Source: Galeopsis tetrahit (Eukaryota > Streptophyta > Magnoliopsida > Lamiales > Lamiaceae). From it: a DNA stretch of 64,000 nt. The stretch's first letter is position 1. Each line of letters opens with the position of its first letter. Where the stretch lies: positions 64,803,441 through 64,867,440 of the forward strand of contig OY776125.1 in NCBI GenBank assembly GCA_963675135.1, given 5' to 3'. This document shows positions 33,894-47,400 of the stretch, piece after piece. Below the pieces are notes generated by a model. It did no database searches, was not told the origin of the DNA, and saw only the letters and a program-made list of their open reading frames with translations. Position numbers and translations under genes: made by a program.

Positions 33894-36800
33894 ACAAATT
33901 TATTAAACATTTGTGCAATTTTAAAATGGCTTACGTTCCCTCCCTAATTACAGCGTTCCAATTATGCATAAAAAATGCAATTAGAGTATTGATGGCCATG
34001 TGTAATTCAATGATGTTTGAAGAAGTTTCTTCCCCAGCCATGAAATCAACAATTAGCATATATAGTTGTCTTAACACTCAAATGGACGCGTCCCTTTCGG
34101 CTATCTCTCACCACACATATTTAGGGTTTGTAAGCTCGCTGATCCGTAATTTCAGTATGACTAGGACTCTTCCTGTTGATTAAGGAAAATTTATTTGCTC
34201 ATTTTGCCTTCTAGGAGCCTTAAATAGCAAATCCTTGTGTGAGTTCGTTAGAAGTTGTATGTCATTGCAAGGTTTATGATTTCATTATCGATTTAAAACT
34301 GTAGACTAATTGAAACTTCATATATCACGCAAACATGTGACGCGTAAAACATGCCTCACCTGCAATTTACCAATTCCAAACTTCATTGTTTCTTGTCATA
34401 TCTACGTCTTAGAAATAAATCGACTTTTAATTTGTTGTTCAAATGGAGCTAAAAAGAAAGAGGTAATGATTATTATTATGTTTTAAAATATATTATACTA
34501 CCGTTGAATTTTTTTTTTTAATTGGAAATGCAACGCTTATGGAAGTGCGGTGGTTAGGGTCAGGGGCTGAGATTGTTGTTTATTCCTCTATTTGAGTTGT
34601 ATGCGGTAGGTAATCAACTTGATTACTCTTATCTTAGATAGTTACTGTTCTATTTTTTATGTTTGACTTTGATCTACTTGATTACTCTTCTATTTTTTAT
34701 GTTTGATGTATTAGATTACTCTTCTATTTTATATATTCAAATGTACATGTGTCTGTAATCACAATTAATATATGAAGCATGGAAACGTTGTATATTAATA
34801 TAAAGTAACTCTACATCAAATGTCACTATACTATTTGTTAGTGCTCGTTGTTACTCTTGTATATATATATATAGATATAGTTAACAACTTTATTAAACAT
34901 TTGTGCAATTTTAAAATGGCTTACGTTCCCTCCTTAATTACAGTGTTCCAACTATGCATAAAAAATGCAATTAGAGTATTGATGGCCATGTGTAATTCAA
35001 TGATGTTTGAAGAAGTTTCTTCCCCAGCCATGAAATCAACAATTAGCATATATAGTTGTCTTAACACTCAAATGGACGCGTCCCTTTCGGTTATCTCTCA
35101 CCACACATATTAAGGGTTTGTAAGCTCACTAATCCGTAATTTCAGTATGAATAGGACCCTTCCTGTTGATTAAGGAAAATATGTTTGCTCATTTTGGCTT
35201 CTAAGAGCTTTAAATAGCAAATCCTTGTGTGAGTTCGTTAGAAGTTGTATGTCATTGCAAGGTTTATGATTTCATTATTGATTTAAAACTGTAGACGAAT
35301 TGAAACTTCATATATCACGCAAACATGTGACGCGTAAAACATGCCTCACCTGTAATTTACCAATTCCAAATTTCACTGTTTTTGTCATATCTGCGTCTTA
35401 GAAACAAATCGACTTTTAATTTATTGTTCAAATGGAGCTAAAAAGAAAGAGGTAATGATTATTATAATGTTTTAAAATATATTATACTACCGTTGAATTT
35501 TTATTTTTTTTAAATTTGAAATGCAACGCTTATGGAAGTGCGGTGGTTAGGGCCAGGGGCTGAGATTGTTGTTTATTCCTCTATTTGAGTTGTATGCGGT
35601 GAAAGGTAATCAACTCGATTACTCTTTATCTTTGACATTTACTGTTCTATTTTTTATATTTGACATTGATCTACTTGATTACTCTTCTATTTTTTATGTT
35701 TGATCTATTTGATTACTCTTCTATTTTATATATTCAAATGTACATGTGTTTGCAATCACAATTAATATATGAAGCATGGAAACTGTGTATATTAATATGA
35801 AGTAACTCTACATCAAATGTCATTATACTATTTGTTAGTGCTCGTTGTTAATCTTGTATATATATATACATATAGTTAACAAATTTATTAAACATTTGTG
35901 CAATTTTAAAATGGCTTACGTTCCCTCCCTAATTACGACATTCCAACTATGTATAAAAAATGCAATTAGAGTATTGATGGCCATGTGTAATTCAATGATG
36001 TTTGAAGAAGCTTCTTTCCCAGCCATGAAATCAACAATTAGCATTTATAGTAGTCTTAACACTCAAATGGACGCGTCCCCTTCGACTATCTCTCACCACA
36101 CATATCTAGGGTTTGTAAGCTCGTTGATCCGTAATTTCAGTATGAATAGGTCTCTTTCTGTTGATTAAGGAAAATATATTTGCTTATTTTATCTTCTAGG
36201 AGCCTTAAATAGCAAATCCTTGTGTGAATTTGTTAGAAGTTGTATGTCATTGAAAGGTTTAAGATTTCATTATCGATTTAAAACTGTAGACGAATTGAAA
36301 CTTCATATATCACGCAAACATGTGACGCGTAAAACATGCCTCACCTGCAATTTACCAATTCCAAACTTCATTGTTTCTTGTTATATCTGCGTCTTAGAAA
36401 CAAATCGACTTTTAATTTGTTGTTCAAATGGAGCTAAAAAGAAAGAGATAATGATTATTATTATGTTTTAAAATATATTATATTACCGTTGATTTTTTTT
36501 TTAATTGGAAATGCAACGCTTATGGAAGTGCGGTGGTTAGGGCCAGGGGCTGAGATTGTTGTTTATTCCTCTGTTTGAGTTGTATGCGGTCAAAGGTGAT
36601 CAACTCGATTACTCTTTATCTTTGACATTTACTGTTTTATTTTTTATGTTTGACATTGATCTACTTGATTACTCTTCTATTTTTTATGTTTGATGTATTT
36701 GATTACTTTTCTATTTTATACATTCAAATGTACATGTGTCTAAAATCACAATTAATATATGAAGCATGGAAACGTTGTATATTAATATGAAGTAACTCTA

Positions 36801-38134
36801 CATCAAATGTCACTATACTATTTGTTAGTGCTCGTTGTTACTCTTGTATATATATATAGATATAGTTAACAAATTTATTAAACATTTGTGCAATTTTAAA
36901 ATGGCTTACGTTCCCTCCCTAATTACAGCGTTCCAACTATGCATAAAAAATGCAATTCGAGTATTCATGGCCATGTGTAATTCAATGATGTTTGAAGAAG
37001 CTTCTTCCCCAGCCATGAAATCAACAATTAGCATTTATAGTAGTCTTAACACTCAAATGGACGCGTCCCCTTCGGCTATCTCTCACCACACATATCTAGG
37101 GTTTGTAAGCTCGTTGATCCGTAATTTCAATATGAATAGGTTTCTTCCTGTTGATTAAGGAAAATATATTTGCTTATTTTGTCTTCTAGGAGCCTTAAAT
37201 AGCAAATCCTTGTGTGAATTCGTCAGAAGTTGTATGTCATTGCAAGGTTTAAGATTTCATTATCGATTTAAAACTGTAGACGAATTGAAACTTCATATAT
37301 CACGCAAACATGTGACGCGTAAAACATGTCTCACCTGCAATTTACCAATTCCAAACTTCATTGTTTCTTGTCATATCTACGTCTTAGAAACAAATCGACT
37401 TTTAATTTGTTGTTCAAATGGAGCTAAAAAGAAAGAGGTAATGATTATTATTATGTTTTAAAATATATTATACTACCGTTGATTTTTTTTTTTTTAATTG
37501 GAAATGCAACGCTTATGGAAGTGCGGTGGTTAGGGACAGGGGCTGAGATTGTTGTTTATTCCTCTGTTTGAGTTGTATGCGGTCAAAGGTGATCAACTCG
37601 ATTACTCTTTATCTTTGACATTTACTATTCTGTTTTTTATGTTTGACTTTGATCTACTTGATTACTCTTCTATTTTTTATGTTTGATGTATTTGATTACT
37701 CTTCTATTTTATATATTCAAATGTACATGTGTCTGCAATCACAATTAATATATGAAGCATGGAAACTGTGTATATTAAAATGAAGAAACTCTACATCAAA
37801 TGTCACTATACTATTTGTTAGTGCTCGTTGTTAATCTTGTATATATATATATAGATATAGTTAACAAATTTATTAAAAATTTGTGCAATTTTAAAATGTC
37901 TTACGTTCCCTCCCTAATTACAACGTTCCAACTATGCATAAAAAAAATGCAATTAGAGTATTCATGGCCATGTGTAATTCAATGATGTTTGAAGAAGCTT
38001 CTTCCCCAGCCATGAAATCAACAATTAGCATTTATAGTAGTCTTAACACTCAAATGGACGCGTCCCCTTCGGCTATCTCTTACCACACATATCTAGGGTT
38101 TGTAAGCTCGTTGATCCGTAATTTCAGTATGAAT

Positions 38135-38200
38135 AGGTTTCTTCCTGTTGATTAAGGAAAATATATTAGGTTTCTTCCTGTTGATTAAGGAAAATATATT
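38135..38200 (+). repeat. 33-bp tandem duplication private to one satellite unit
   Basis: aggtttcttcctgttgatta begins at 38135 and 38168. It duplicates the region around the TAA between the two open stretches and explains the 1028-bp spacing there. Confidence 0.95.
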
Positions 38201-40850
38201 TGCTTATTTTGTCTTCCTGGAGCCTTAAATAGAAAATCCTTGTGTGAATTCGTCAGAAGTTGTATGTCATTCCAAGGTTTAAGATTTCATTATCGATTTA
38301 AAACTGTAGACGAATTGAAACTTCATATATCACGCAAACATGTGACGCGTAAAACATGCGTCACCTGCAATTTACCAATTCCAAACTTCATTGTTTCTTG
38401 TCATATCTGCGTCTTAGAAACAAATCGACTTTTAATTTGTTTTTCAAATGGAGCTAAAAAGAAAGAGATAATGATTATTATTATGTTTTAAAATATATTA
38501 TATTACCGTTGATTTTTTTTTTTTTAATTGGAAATGCAACGCTTATGGAAGTGCGGTGGTTAGGGCCAGGGGCTGAGATTGTTGTTTATTCCTCTGTTTG
38601 AGTTGTATGCGGTCAAAGGTGATCAACTCGATTACTCTTTATCTTTGACATTTACTGTTTTATTTTTTATGTTTGACATTGATCTACTTGATTACTCTTC
38701 TATTTTTTATGTTTGATGTATTTGATTACTCTTCTATTTTATATATTCAAATGTACATGTGTCTAAAATCACAATTAATATATGAAGCATGGAAACGTTG
38801 TATATTAATATGAAATAACTCTACATCAAATGTCACTATACTATTTGTTAGTGCTCGTTGTTACTCTTGTATATATATATAGATATAGTTAACAAATTTA
38901 TTAAACATTTGTGCAATTTTAAAACGGATTACGTTCCCTCCCTAATTACAGCGTTCCAACTATGCTTAAAAAATGCAATTAGAGTATTGATGGCCATGTG
39001 TAATTCAATGATGTTTGAAGAAGCTTCTTCCCCAGCCATGAAATCAACAATTAGCATTTATAGTAGTCTTAACACTCAAATGGACGCGTCCCCTTCGGCT
39101 ATCTCTCACCACACATATCTAGGGTTTGTAAGCTCGTTGATCCGTAATTTCAGTATGAATATTTCTCTTCCTGTTGATTAAGGAAAATATATTTACTTAT
39201 TTTATCTTCTAGGTGCCTTAAATAGCAAATCCTAGCTTGTGTGAATTCGTCAGAAGTTGTATGTCATTGCAAGGTTTAAGATTTCATTATCGATTTAAAA
39301 CTGTAGACGAATTGAAACTTCATATATCACGCAAACATGTGACGCGTAAAACATGCGTCACCTGCAATTTACCAATTCCAAACTTCATTGTTTCTTGTCA
39401 TATCTGCGTCTTAGAAACAAATCGACTTTTAATTTGTTGTTCAAATGGAGCTAAAAAGAAAGAGATAATGATTATTATTATGTTTTAAAATATATTATAT
39501 TACCGTTGATTTTTTTTTTTTTAATTGGAAATGCAACGCTTATGGAAGTGCGGTGGTTAGGGCCAGGGGCTGAGATTGTTGTTTATTCCTCTGTTTGAGT
39601 TGTATGCGGTCAAAGGTGATCAACTCGATTACTGTTTATCTTTGACATTTACTGTTTTATTTTTTATGTTTGACATTGATCTACTTGATTACTCTTCTAT
39701 TTTTTATGTTTGATGTATTTGATTACTCTTCTATTTTATATATTCAAATGTACATGTGTCTAAAATCACAATTAATATATGAAGCATGGAAACGTTGTAT
39801 ATTAATATGAAATAACTCTACATCAAATGTCACTATACTATTTGTTAGTGCTCGTTGTTACTCTTGTTTATATATATAGATATAGTTAACAAATTTATTA
39901 AACATTTGTGCAATTTTAAAACGGATTACGTTCCCTCCCTAATTACAGCGTTCCAACTATGCTTAAAAAATGCAATTAGAGTATTGATGGCCATGTGTAA
40001 TTCAATGATGTTTGAAGAAGCTTCTTCCCCAGCCATGAAATCAACAATTAGCATTTATAGTAGTCTTAACACTCAAATGGACGCGTCCCCTTCGGCTATC
40101 TCTCACCACACATATCTAGGGTTTGTAAGCTCGTTGATCCGTAATTTCAGTATGAATATTTCTCTTCCTGTTGATTAAGGAAAATATATTTACTTATTTT
40201 ATCTTCTAGGAGCCTTAAATAACAAATCCTAGCTTGTGTGAATTCGTCAGAAGTTGTATGGCATTGCAAGGTTTAAGATTTCATTATCGATTTAAAACTG
40301 TAGACGAATTGAAACTTCATATATCACGCAAACATGTGACGCGTAAAACATGCGTCACCTGCAATTTACCAATTCCAAACTTCATTGTTTCTTGTCATAC
40401 CTGCGTCTTAGAAACAAATCGACTTTTAATTTGTTGTTCAAATGGAGCTAAAAAGAAAGAGATAATGATTATTATTATGTTTTAAAATATATTATATTAC
40501 CGTTGATTTTTTTTTTTTAATTGGAAATGCAACGCTTATGGAAGTGCGGTGGTTAGGGCCAGGGGCTGAGATTGTTGTTTATTCCTCTGTTTGAGTTGTA
40601 TGCGGTCAAAGGTGATCAACTCGATTACTCTTTATCTTTGACATTTACTGTTTTATTTTTTATGTTTGACATTGATCTACTTGATTACTCTTCTATTTTT
40701 TATGTTTGATGTATTTGATTACTCTTCTATTTTATATATTCAAATGTACATGTGTCTAAAATCACAATTAATATATGAAGCATGGAAACGTTGTATATTA
40801 ATATGAAGTAACTCTACATCAAATGTCACTATACTATTTGTTAGTGCTCG

Positions 40851-41174
40851 TTGTTACTCTTGTATATATATATAGATATAGTTAACAAATTTATTAAACA
40901 TTTGTGCAATTTTAAAATGGCTTACGTTCCCTCCCTAATTACAGCGTTCCAACTATGCATAAAAAATGCAATTAGAGTATTGATGGCCATGTGTAATTCA
41001 ATGATGTTTGAAGAAGTTTCTTCCCCAGCCATGAAATCAACAATTAGCATCTATAGTTGTCTTAACACTCAAATGGACGCGTCCCTTTCGGCTATCTCTC
41101 ACCACACATATCTAGGGTTTGTAAGCTCGCTGATCCGTAATTTCAATATGAATAGGACTCTTCCTGTTGATTAA
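40851..41174 (+). pseudogene. Satellite-embedded reading frame, upstream part (representative unit)
   Basis: The first good ATG is 40917 in 'ttttaaaatggctt', and the frame ends at TAA 41172-41174 (85 codons from that ATG; the frame is open further upstream through the TA tract). It reads MAYVPSLITAFQLCIKN, then a Met/Ser-rich middle and FVSSLIRNFNMNRTLPVD. Comparable intact frames occur in more than half of the units. Others are broken by slippage of the A-run after 'gcataa' or by loss of the ATG (ata at 13673, 14668 and 17647; acg at 38924 and 39921). Differences between units mostly change the residue (Ala/Val, Cys/Ser, Pro/Leu, Ser/Asn), which argues against selection. No known family is recognised. 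Confidence 0.45.
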
Positions 41175-41477
41175 GGAAAATATATTTGCTTATTTTGTCT
41201 TCCTGGAGCCTTAAATAGAAAATCCTTGTGTGAATTCGTCAGAAGTTGTATGTCATTGCAAGGTTTAAGATTTCATTATCGATTTAAAACTGTAGACGAA
41301 TTGAAACTTCATATATCACGCAAACATGTGACGTGTAAAACATGTCTCACCTGCAATTTACCAATTCCAAACTTCATTGTTTCTTGTCATATCTACGTCT
41401 TAGAAACAAATCGACTTTTAATTTGTTGTTCAAATGGAGCTAAAAGGAAAGAGGTAATGATTATTATTATGTTTTAA
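41175..41477 (+). pseudogene. Satellite-embedded reading frame, downstream part in the same frame
   Basis: Directly after TAA 41172-41174 the same frame stays open for about 100 codons to TAA 41475-41477. It contains LCEFVRSCMSLQGLRFHYRF, FKTVDELKLHISRKH and CLTCNLPIPNFIVSCHIC. The single stop between the two parts is shared by nearly all units, so the founding unit probably already carried a stop-interrupted coding piece. Some units lose the frame by a deletion in 'gtttcttgtcat' (for example 16118, 22385 and 59473). An intron replacing the stop region would be only about 40 bp, too short for a plant. Confidence 0.45.
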
Positions 41478-44400
41478 AATATATTATACTACCGTTGATT
41501 TTTTTTTTTAATTGGAAATGCAACGCTTATGGAAGTGCGGTGGTTAGGGACAGGGGCTGAGATTGTTGTTTTTTCCTCTGTTTGAGTTGTATGCGGTCAA
41601 AGGTGATCAACTCGATTACTCTTTATCTTTGACATTTACTGTTTTATTTTTTATGTTTGACATTGATCTACTTGATTACTCTTCTATTTTTTATGTTTGA
41701 TGTATTTGATTACTCTTCTATTTTATATATTCAAATGTACATGTGTCTAAAATCACAATTAATATATGAAGCATGGAAACGTTGTATATTAATATGAAGT
41801 AACTCTACATCAAATGTCACTATACTATTTGTTAGTGCTCGTTGTTACTCTTGTATATATATATATAGATATAGTTAACAAATTTATTAAACATTTGTGC
41901 AATTTTAAAATGGCTTACGTTCCCTCCCTAATTACAGCGTTCCAACTATGCATAAAAAATGCAATTAGAGTATTGATGGCCATGTGTAATTCAATGATGT
42001 TTGAAGAAGTTTCTTCCCCAGCCATGAAATCAACAATTAGCATCTATAGTTGTCTTAACACTCAAATGGACGCGTCCCTTTCGGCTATCTCTCACCACAC
42101 ATATCTAGGGTTTGTAAGCTCGCTGATCCGTAATTTCAATATGAATAGGACTCTTCCTGTTGATTAAGGAAAATATATTTGCTTATTTTGTCTTCCTGGA
42201 GCCTTAAATAGAAAATCCTTGTGTGAATTCGTCAGAAGTTGTATGTCATTGCAAGGTTTAAGATTTCATTATCGATTTAAAACTGTAGACGAATTGAAAC
42301 TTCATATATCACGCAAACATGTGACGTGTAAAACATGTCTCACCTGCAATTTACCAATTCCAAACTTCATTGTTTCTTGTCATATCTACGTCTTAGAAAC
42401 AAATCGACTTTTAATTTGTTGTTCAAATGGAGCTAAAAGGAAAGAGGTAATGATTATTATTATGTTTTAAAATATATTATACTACCGTTGATTTTTTTTT
42501 TAATTGGAAATGCAACGCTTATGGAAGTGCGGTGGTTAGGGACAGGGGCTGAGATTGTTGTTTTTTCCTCTGTTTGAGTTGTATGCGGTCAAAGGTGATC
42601 AACTCGATTACTCTTTATCTTTGACATTTACTGTTTTATTTTTTATGTTTAACATTGATCTACTTGATTACTCTTCTATTTTTTATGTTTGATGTATTTG
42701 ATTACTCTTCTATTTTATATATTCAAATGTACATGTGTCTAAAATCACAATTAATATATGAAGCATGGAAACGTTGTATATTAATATGAAGTAACTCTAC
42801 ATCAAATGTCACTATACTATTTGTTAGTGCTCGTTGTTACTCTTGTATATATATATAGATATAGTTAACAAATTTATTAAACATTTGTGCAATTTTAAAA
42901 TGGCTTACGTTCCCTCCCTAATTACAGCGTTCCAACTATGCATAAAAAATGCAATTCGAGTATTCATGGCCATGTGTAATTCAATGATGTTTGAAGAAGC
43001 TTCTTCCCCAGCCATGAAATCAACAATTACCATTTATAGTAGTCTTAACACTCAAATGGACGCGTCCCCTTCGGCTATCTCTCACCACACATATCTAGGG
43101 TTTGTAAGCTCGTTGATCCGTAATTTCAGTATGAATAGGTTTCTTCCTGTTGATTAAGGAAAATATATTTGCTTATTTTGTCTTCTAGGAGCCTTAAATA
43201 GCAAATCCTTGTGTGAATTCGTCAGAAGTTGTATGTCATTGCAAGGTTTAAGATTTCATTATCGATTTAAAACTGTAGACGAATTGAAACTTCATATATC
43301 ACGCAAACATGTGACGCGTAAAACATGTCTCACCTGCAATTTACCAATTCCAAACTTCATTGTTTCTTGTCATACCTGCGTCTTAGAAACAAATCGACTT
43401 TTAATTTGTTGTTCAAATGGAGCTAAAAAGAAAGAGATAATGATTATTATTATGTTTTAAAATATATTATATTACCGTTGATTTTTTTTTTTTAATTGGA
43501 AATGCAACGCTTATGGAAGTGCGGTGGTTAGGGCCAGGGGCTGAGATTGTTGTTTATTCCTCTGTTTGAGTTGTATGCGGTCAAAGGTGATCAACTCGAT
43601 TACTCTTTATCTTTGACATTTACTGTTTTATTTTTTATGTTTGACATTGATCTACTTGATTACTCTTCTATTTTTTATGTTTGATGTATTTGATTACTCT
43701 TCTATTTTATATATTCAAATGTGCATGTGTCTAAAATCACAATTAATATATGAAGCATGGAAACGTTGTATATTAATATGAAGTAACTCTACATCAAATG
43801 TCACTATACTATTTGTTAGTGCTCGTTGTTACTCTTGTATATATATATAGATATAGTTAACAAATTTATTAAACATTTGTGCAATTTTAAAATGGCTTAC
43901 GTTCCCTCCCTAATTACAGCGTTCCAACTATGCATAAAAAATGCAATTAGAGTATTGATGGCCATGTGTAATTCAATGATGTTTGAAGAAGTTTCTTCCC
44001 CAGCCATGAAATCAACAATTAGCATCTATAGTTGTCTTAACACTCAAATGGACGCGTCCCTTTCGGCTATCTCTCACCACACATATCTAGGGTTTGTAAG
44101 CTCGCTGATCCGTAATTTCAATATGAATAGGACTCTTCCTGTTGATTAAGGAAAATATATTTGCTTATTTTGTCTTCCTGGAGCCTTAAATAGAAAATCC
44201 TTGTGTGAATTCGTCAGAAGTTGTATGTCATTGCAAGGTTTAAGATTTCATTATCGATTTAAAACTGTAGACGAATTGAAACTTCATATATCACGCAAAC
44301 ATGTGACGTGTAAAACATGTCTCACCTGCAATTTACCAATTCCAAACTTCATTGTTTCTTGTCATATCTACGTCTTAGAAACAAATCGACTTTTAATTTG

Positions 44401-47400
44401 TTGTTCAAATGGAGCTAAAAGGAAAGAGGTAATGATTATTATTATGTTTTAAAATATATTATACTACCGTTGATTTTTTTTTTTAATTGGAAATGCAACG
44501 CTTATGGAAGTGCGGTGGTTAGGGACAGGGGCTGAGATTGTTGTTTTTTCCTCTGTTTGAGTTGTATGCGGTCAAAGGTGATCAACTCGATTACTCTTTA
44601 TCTTTGACATTTACTGTTTTATTTTTTATGTTTGACATTGATCTACTTGATTACTCTTCTATTTTTTATGTTTGATGTATTTGATTACTCTTCTATTTTA
44701 TATATTCAAATGTACATGTGTCTAAAATCACAATTAATATATGAAGCATGGAAACGTTGTATATTAATATGAAGTAACTCTACATCAAATGTCACTATAC
44801 TATTTGTTAGTGCTCGTTGTTACTCTTGTATATATATATAGATATAGTTAACAAATTTATTAAACATTTGTGCAATTTTAAAATGGCTTACGTTCCCTCC
44901 CTAATTACAGCGTTCCAACTATGCATAAAAAATGCAATTAGAGTATTGATGGCCATGTGTAATTCAATGATGTTTGAAGAAGTTTCTTCCCCAGCCATGA
45001 AATCAACAATTAGCATCTATAGTTGTCTTAACACTCAAATGGACGCGTCCCTTTCGGCTATCTCTCACCACACATATCTAGGGTTTGTAAGCTCGCTGAT
45101 CCGTAATTTCAATATGAATAGGACTCTTCCTGTTGATTAAGGAAAATATATTTGCTTATTTTGTCTTCCTGGAGCCTTAAATAGAAAATCCTTGTGTGAA
45201 TTCGTCAGAAGTTGTATGTCATTGCAAGGTTTAAGATTTCATTATCGATTTAAAACTGTAGACGAATTGAAACTTCATATATCACGCAAACATGTGACGT
45301 GTAAAACATGTCTCACCTGCAATTTACCAATTCCAAACTTCATTGTTTCTTGTCATATCTACGTCTTAGAAACAAATCGACTTTTAATTTGTTGTTCAAA
45401 TGGAGCTAAAAGGAAAGAGGTAATGATTATTATTATGTTTTAAAATATATTATACTACCGTTGATTTTTTTTTTTAATTGGAAATGCAACGCTTATGGAA
45501 GTGCGGTGGTTAGGGACAGGGGCTGAGATTGTTGTTTTTTCCTCTGTTTGAGTTGTATGCGGTCAAAGGTGATCAACTCGATTACTCTTTATCTTTGACA
45601 TTTACTGTTTTATTTTTTATGTTTGACATTGATCTACTTGATTACTCTTCTATTTTTTTATGTTTGATGTATTTGATTACTCTTCTATTTTATATATTCA
45701 AATGTACATGTGTCTAAAATCACAATTAATATATGAAGCATGGAAACGTTGTATATTAATATGAAGTAACTCTACATCAAATGTCACTATACTATTTGTT
45801 AGTGCTCGTTGTTACTCTTGTATATATATATAGATATAGTTAACAAATTTATTAAACATTTGTGCAATTTTAAAATGGCTTACGTTCCCTCCCTAATTAC
45901 AGCGTTCCAACTATGCATAAAAAATGCAATTCGAGTATTCATGGCCATGTGTAATTCAATGATGTTTGAAGAAGCTTCTTCCCCAGCCATGAAATCAACA
46001 ATTACCATTTATAGTAGTCTTAACACTCAAATGGACGCGTCCCCTTCGGCTATCTCTCACCACACATATCTAGGGTTTGTAAGCTCGTTGATCCGTAATT
46101 TCAGTATGAATAGGTTTCTTCCTGTTGATTAAGGAAAATATATTTGCTTATTTTGTCTTCTAGGAGCCTTAAATAGCAAATCCTTGTGTGAATTCGTCAG
46201 AAGTTGTATGTCATTGCAAGGTTTAAGATTTCATTATCGATTTAAAACTGTAGACGAATTGAAACTTCATATATCACGCAAACATGTGACGCGTAAAACA
46301 TGTCTCACCTGCAATTTACCAATTCCAAACTTCATTGTTTCTTGTCATACCTGCGTCTTAGAAACAAATCGACTTTTAATTTGTTGTTCAAATGGAGCTA
46401 AAAAGAAAGAGATAATGATTATTATTATGTTTTAAAATATATTATATTACCGTTGATTTTTTTTTTTTAATTGGAAATGCAACGCTTATGGAAGTGCGGT
46501 GGTTAGGGCCAGGGGCTGAGATTGTTGTTTATTCCTCTGTTTGAGTTGTATGCGGTCAAAGGTGATCAACTCGATTACTCTTTATCTTTGACATTTACTG
46601 TTTTATTTTTTATGTTTGACATTGATCTACTTGATTACTCTTCTATTTTTTATGTTTGATGTATTTGATTACTCTTCTATTTTATATATTCAAATGTACA
46701 TGTGTCTAAAATCACAATTAATATATGAAGCATGGAAACGTTGTATATTAATATGAAGTAACTCTACATCAAATGTCACTATACTATTTGTTAGTGCTCG
46801 TTGTTACTCTTGTATATATATATAGATATAGTTAACAAATTTATTAAACATTTGTGCAATTTTAAAATGGCTTACGTTCCCTCCCTAATTACAGCGTTCC
46901 AACTATGCATAAAAAATGCAATTAGAGTATTGATGGCCATGTGTAATTCAATGATGTTTGAAGAAGTTTCTTCCCCAGCCATGAAATCAACAATTAGCAT
47001 CTATAGTTGTCTTAACACTCAAATGGACGCGTCCCTTTCGGCTATCTCTCACCACACATATCTAGGGTTTGTAAGCTCGCTGATCCGTAATTTCAATATG
47101 AATAGGACTCTTCCTGTTGATTAAGGAAAATATATTTGCTTATTTTGTCTTCCTGGAGCCTTAAATAGAAAATCCTTGTGTGAATTCGTCAGAAGTTGTA
47201 TGTCATTGCAAGGTTTAAGATTTCATTATCGATTTAAAACTGTAGACGAATTGAAACTTCATATATCACGCAAACATGTGACGTGTAAAACATGTCTCAC
47301 CTGCAATTTACCAATTCCAAACTTCATTGTTTCTTGTCATATCTACGTCTTAGAAACAAATCGACTTTTAATTTGTTGTTCAAATGGAGCTAAAAGGAAA

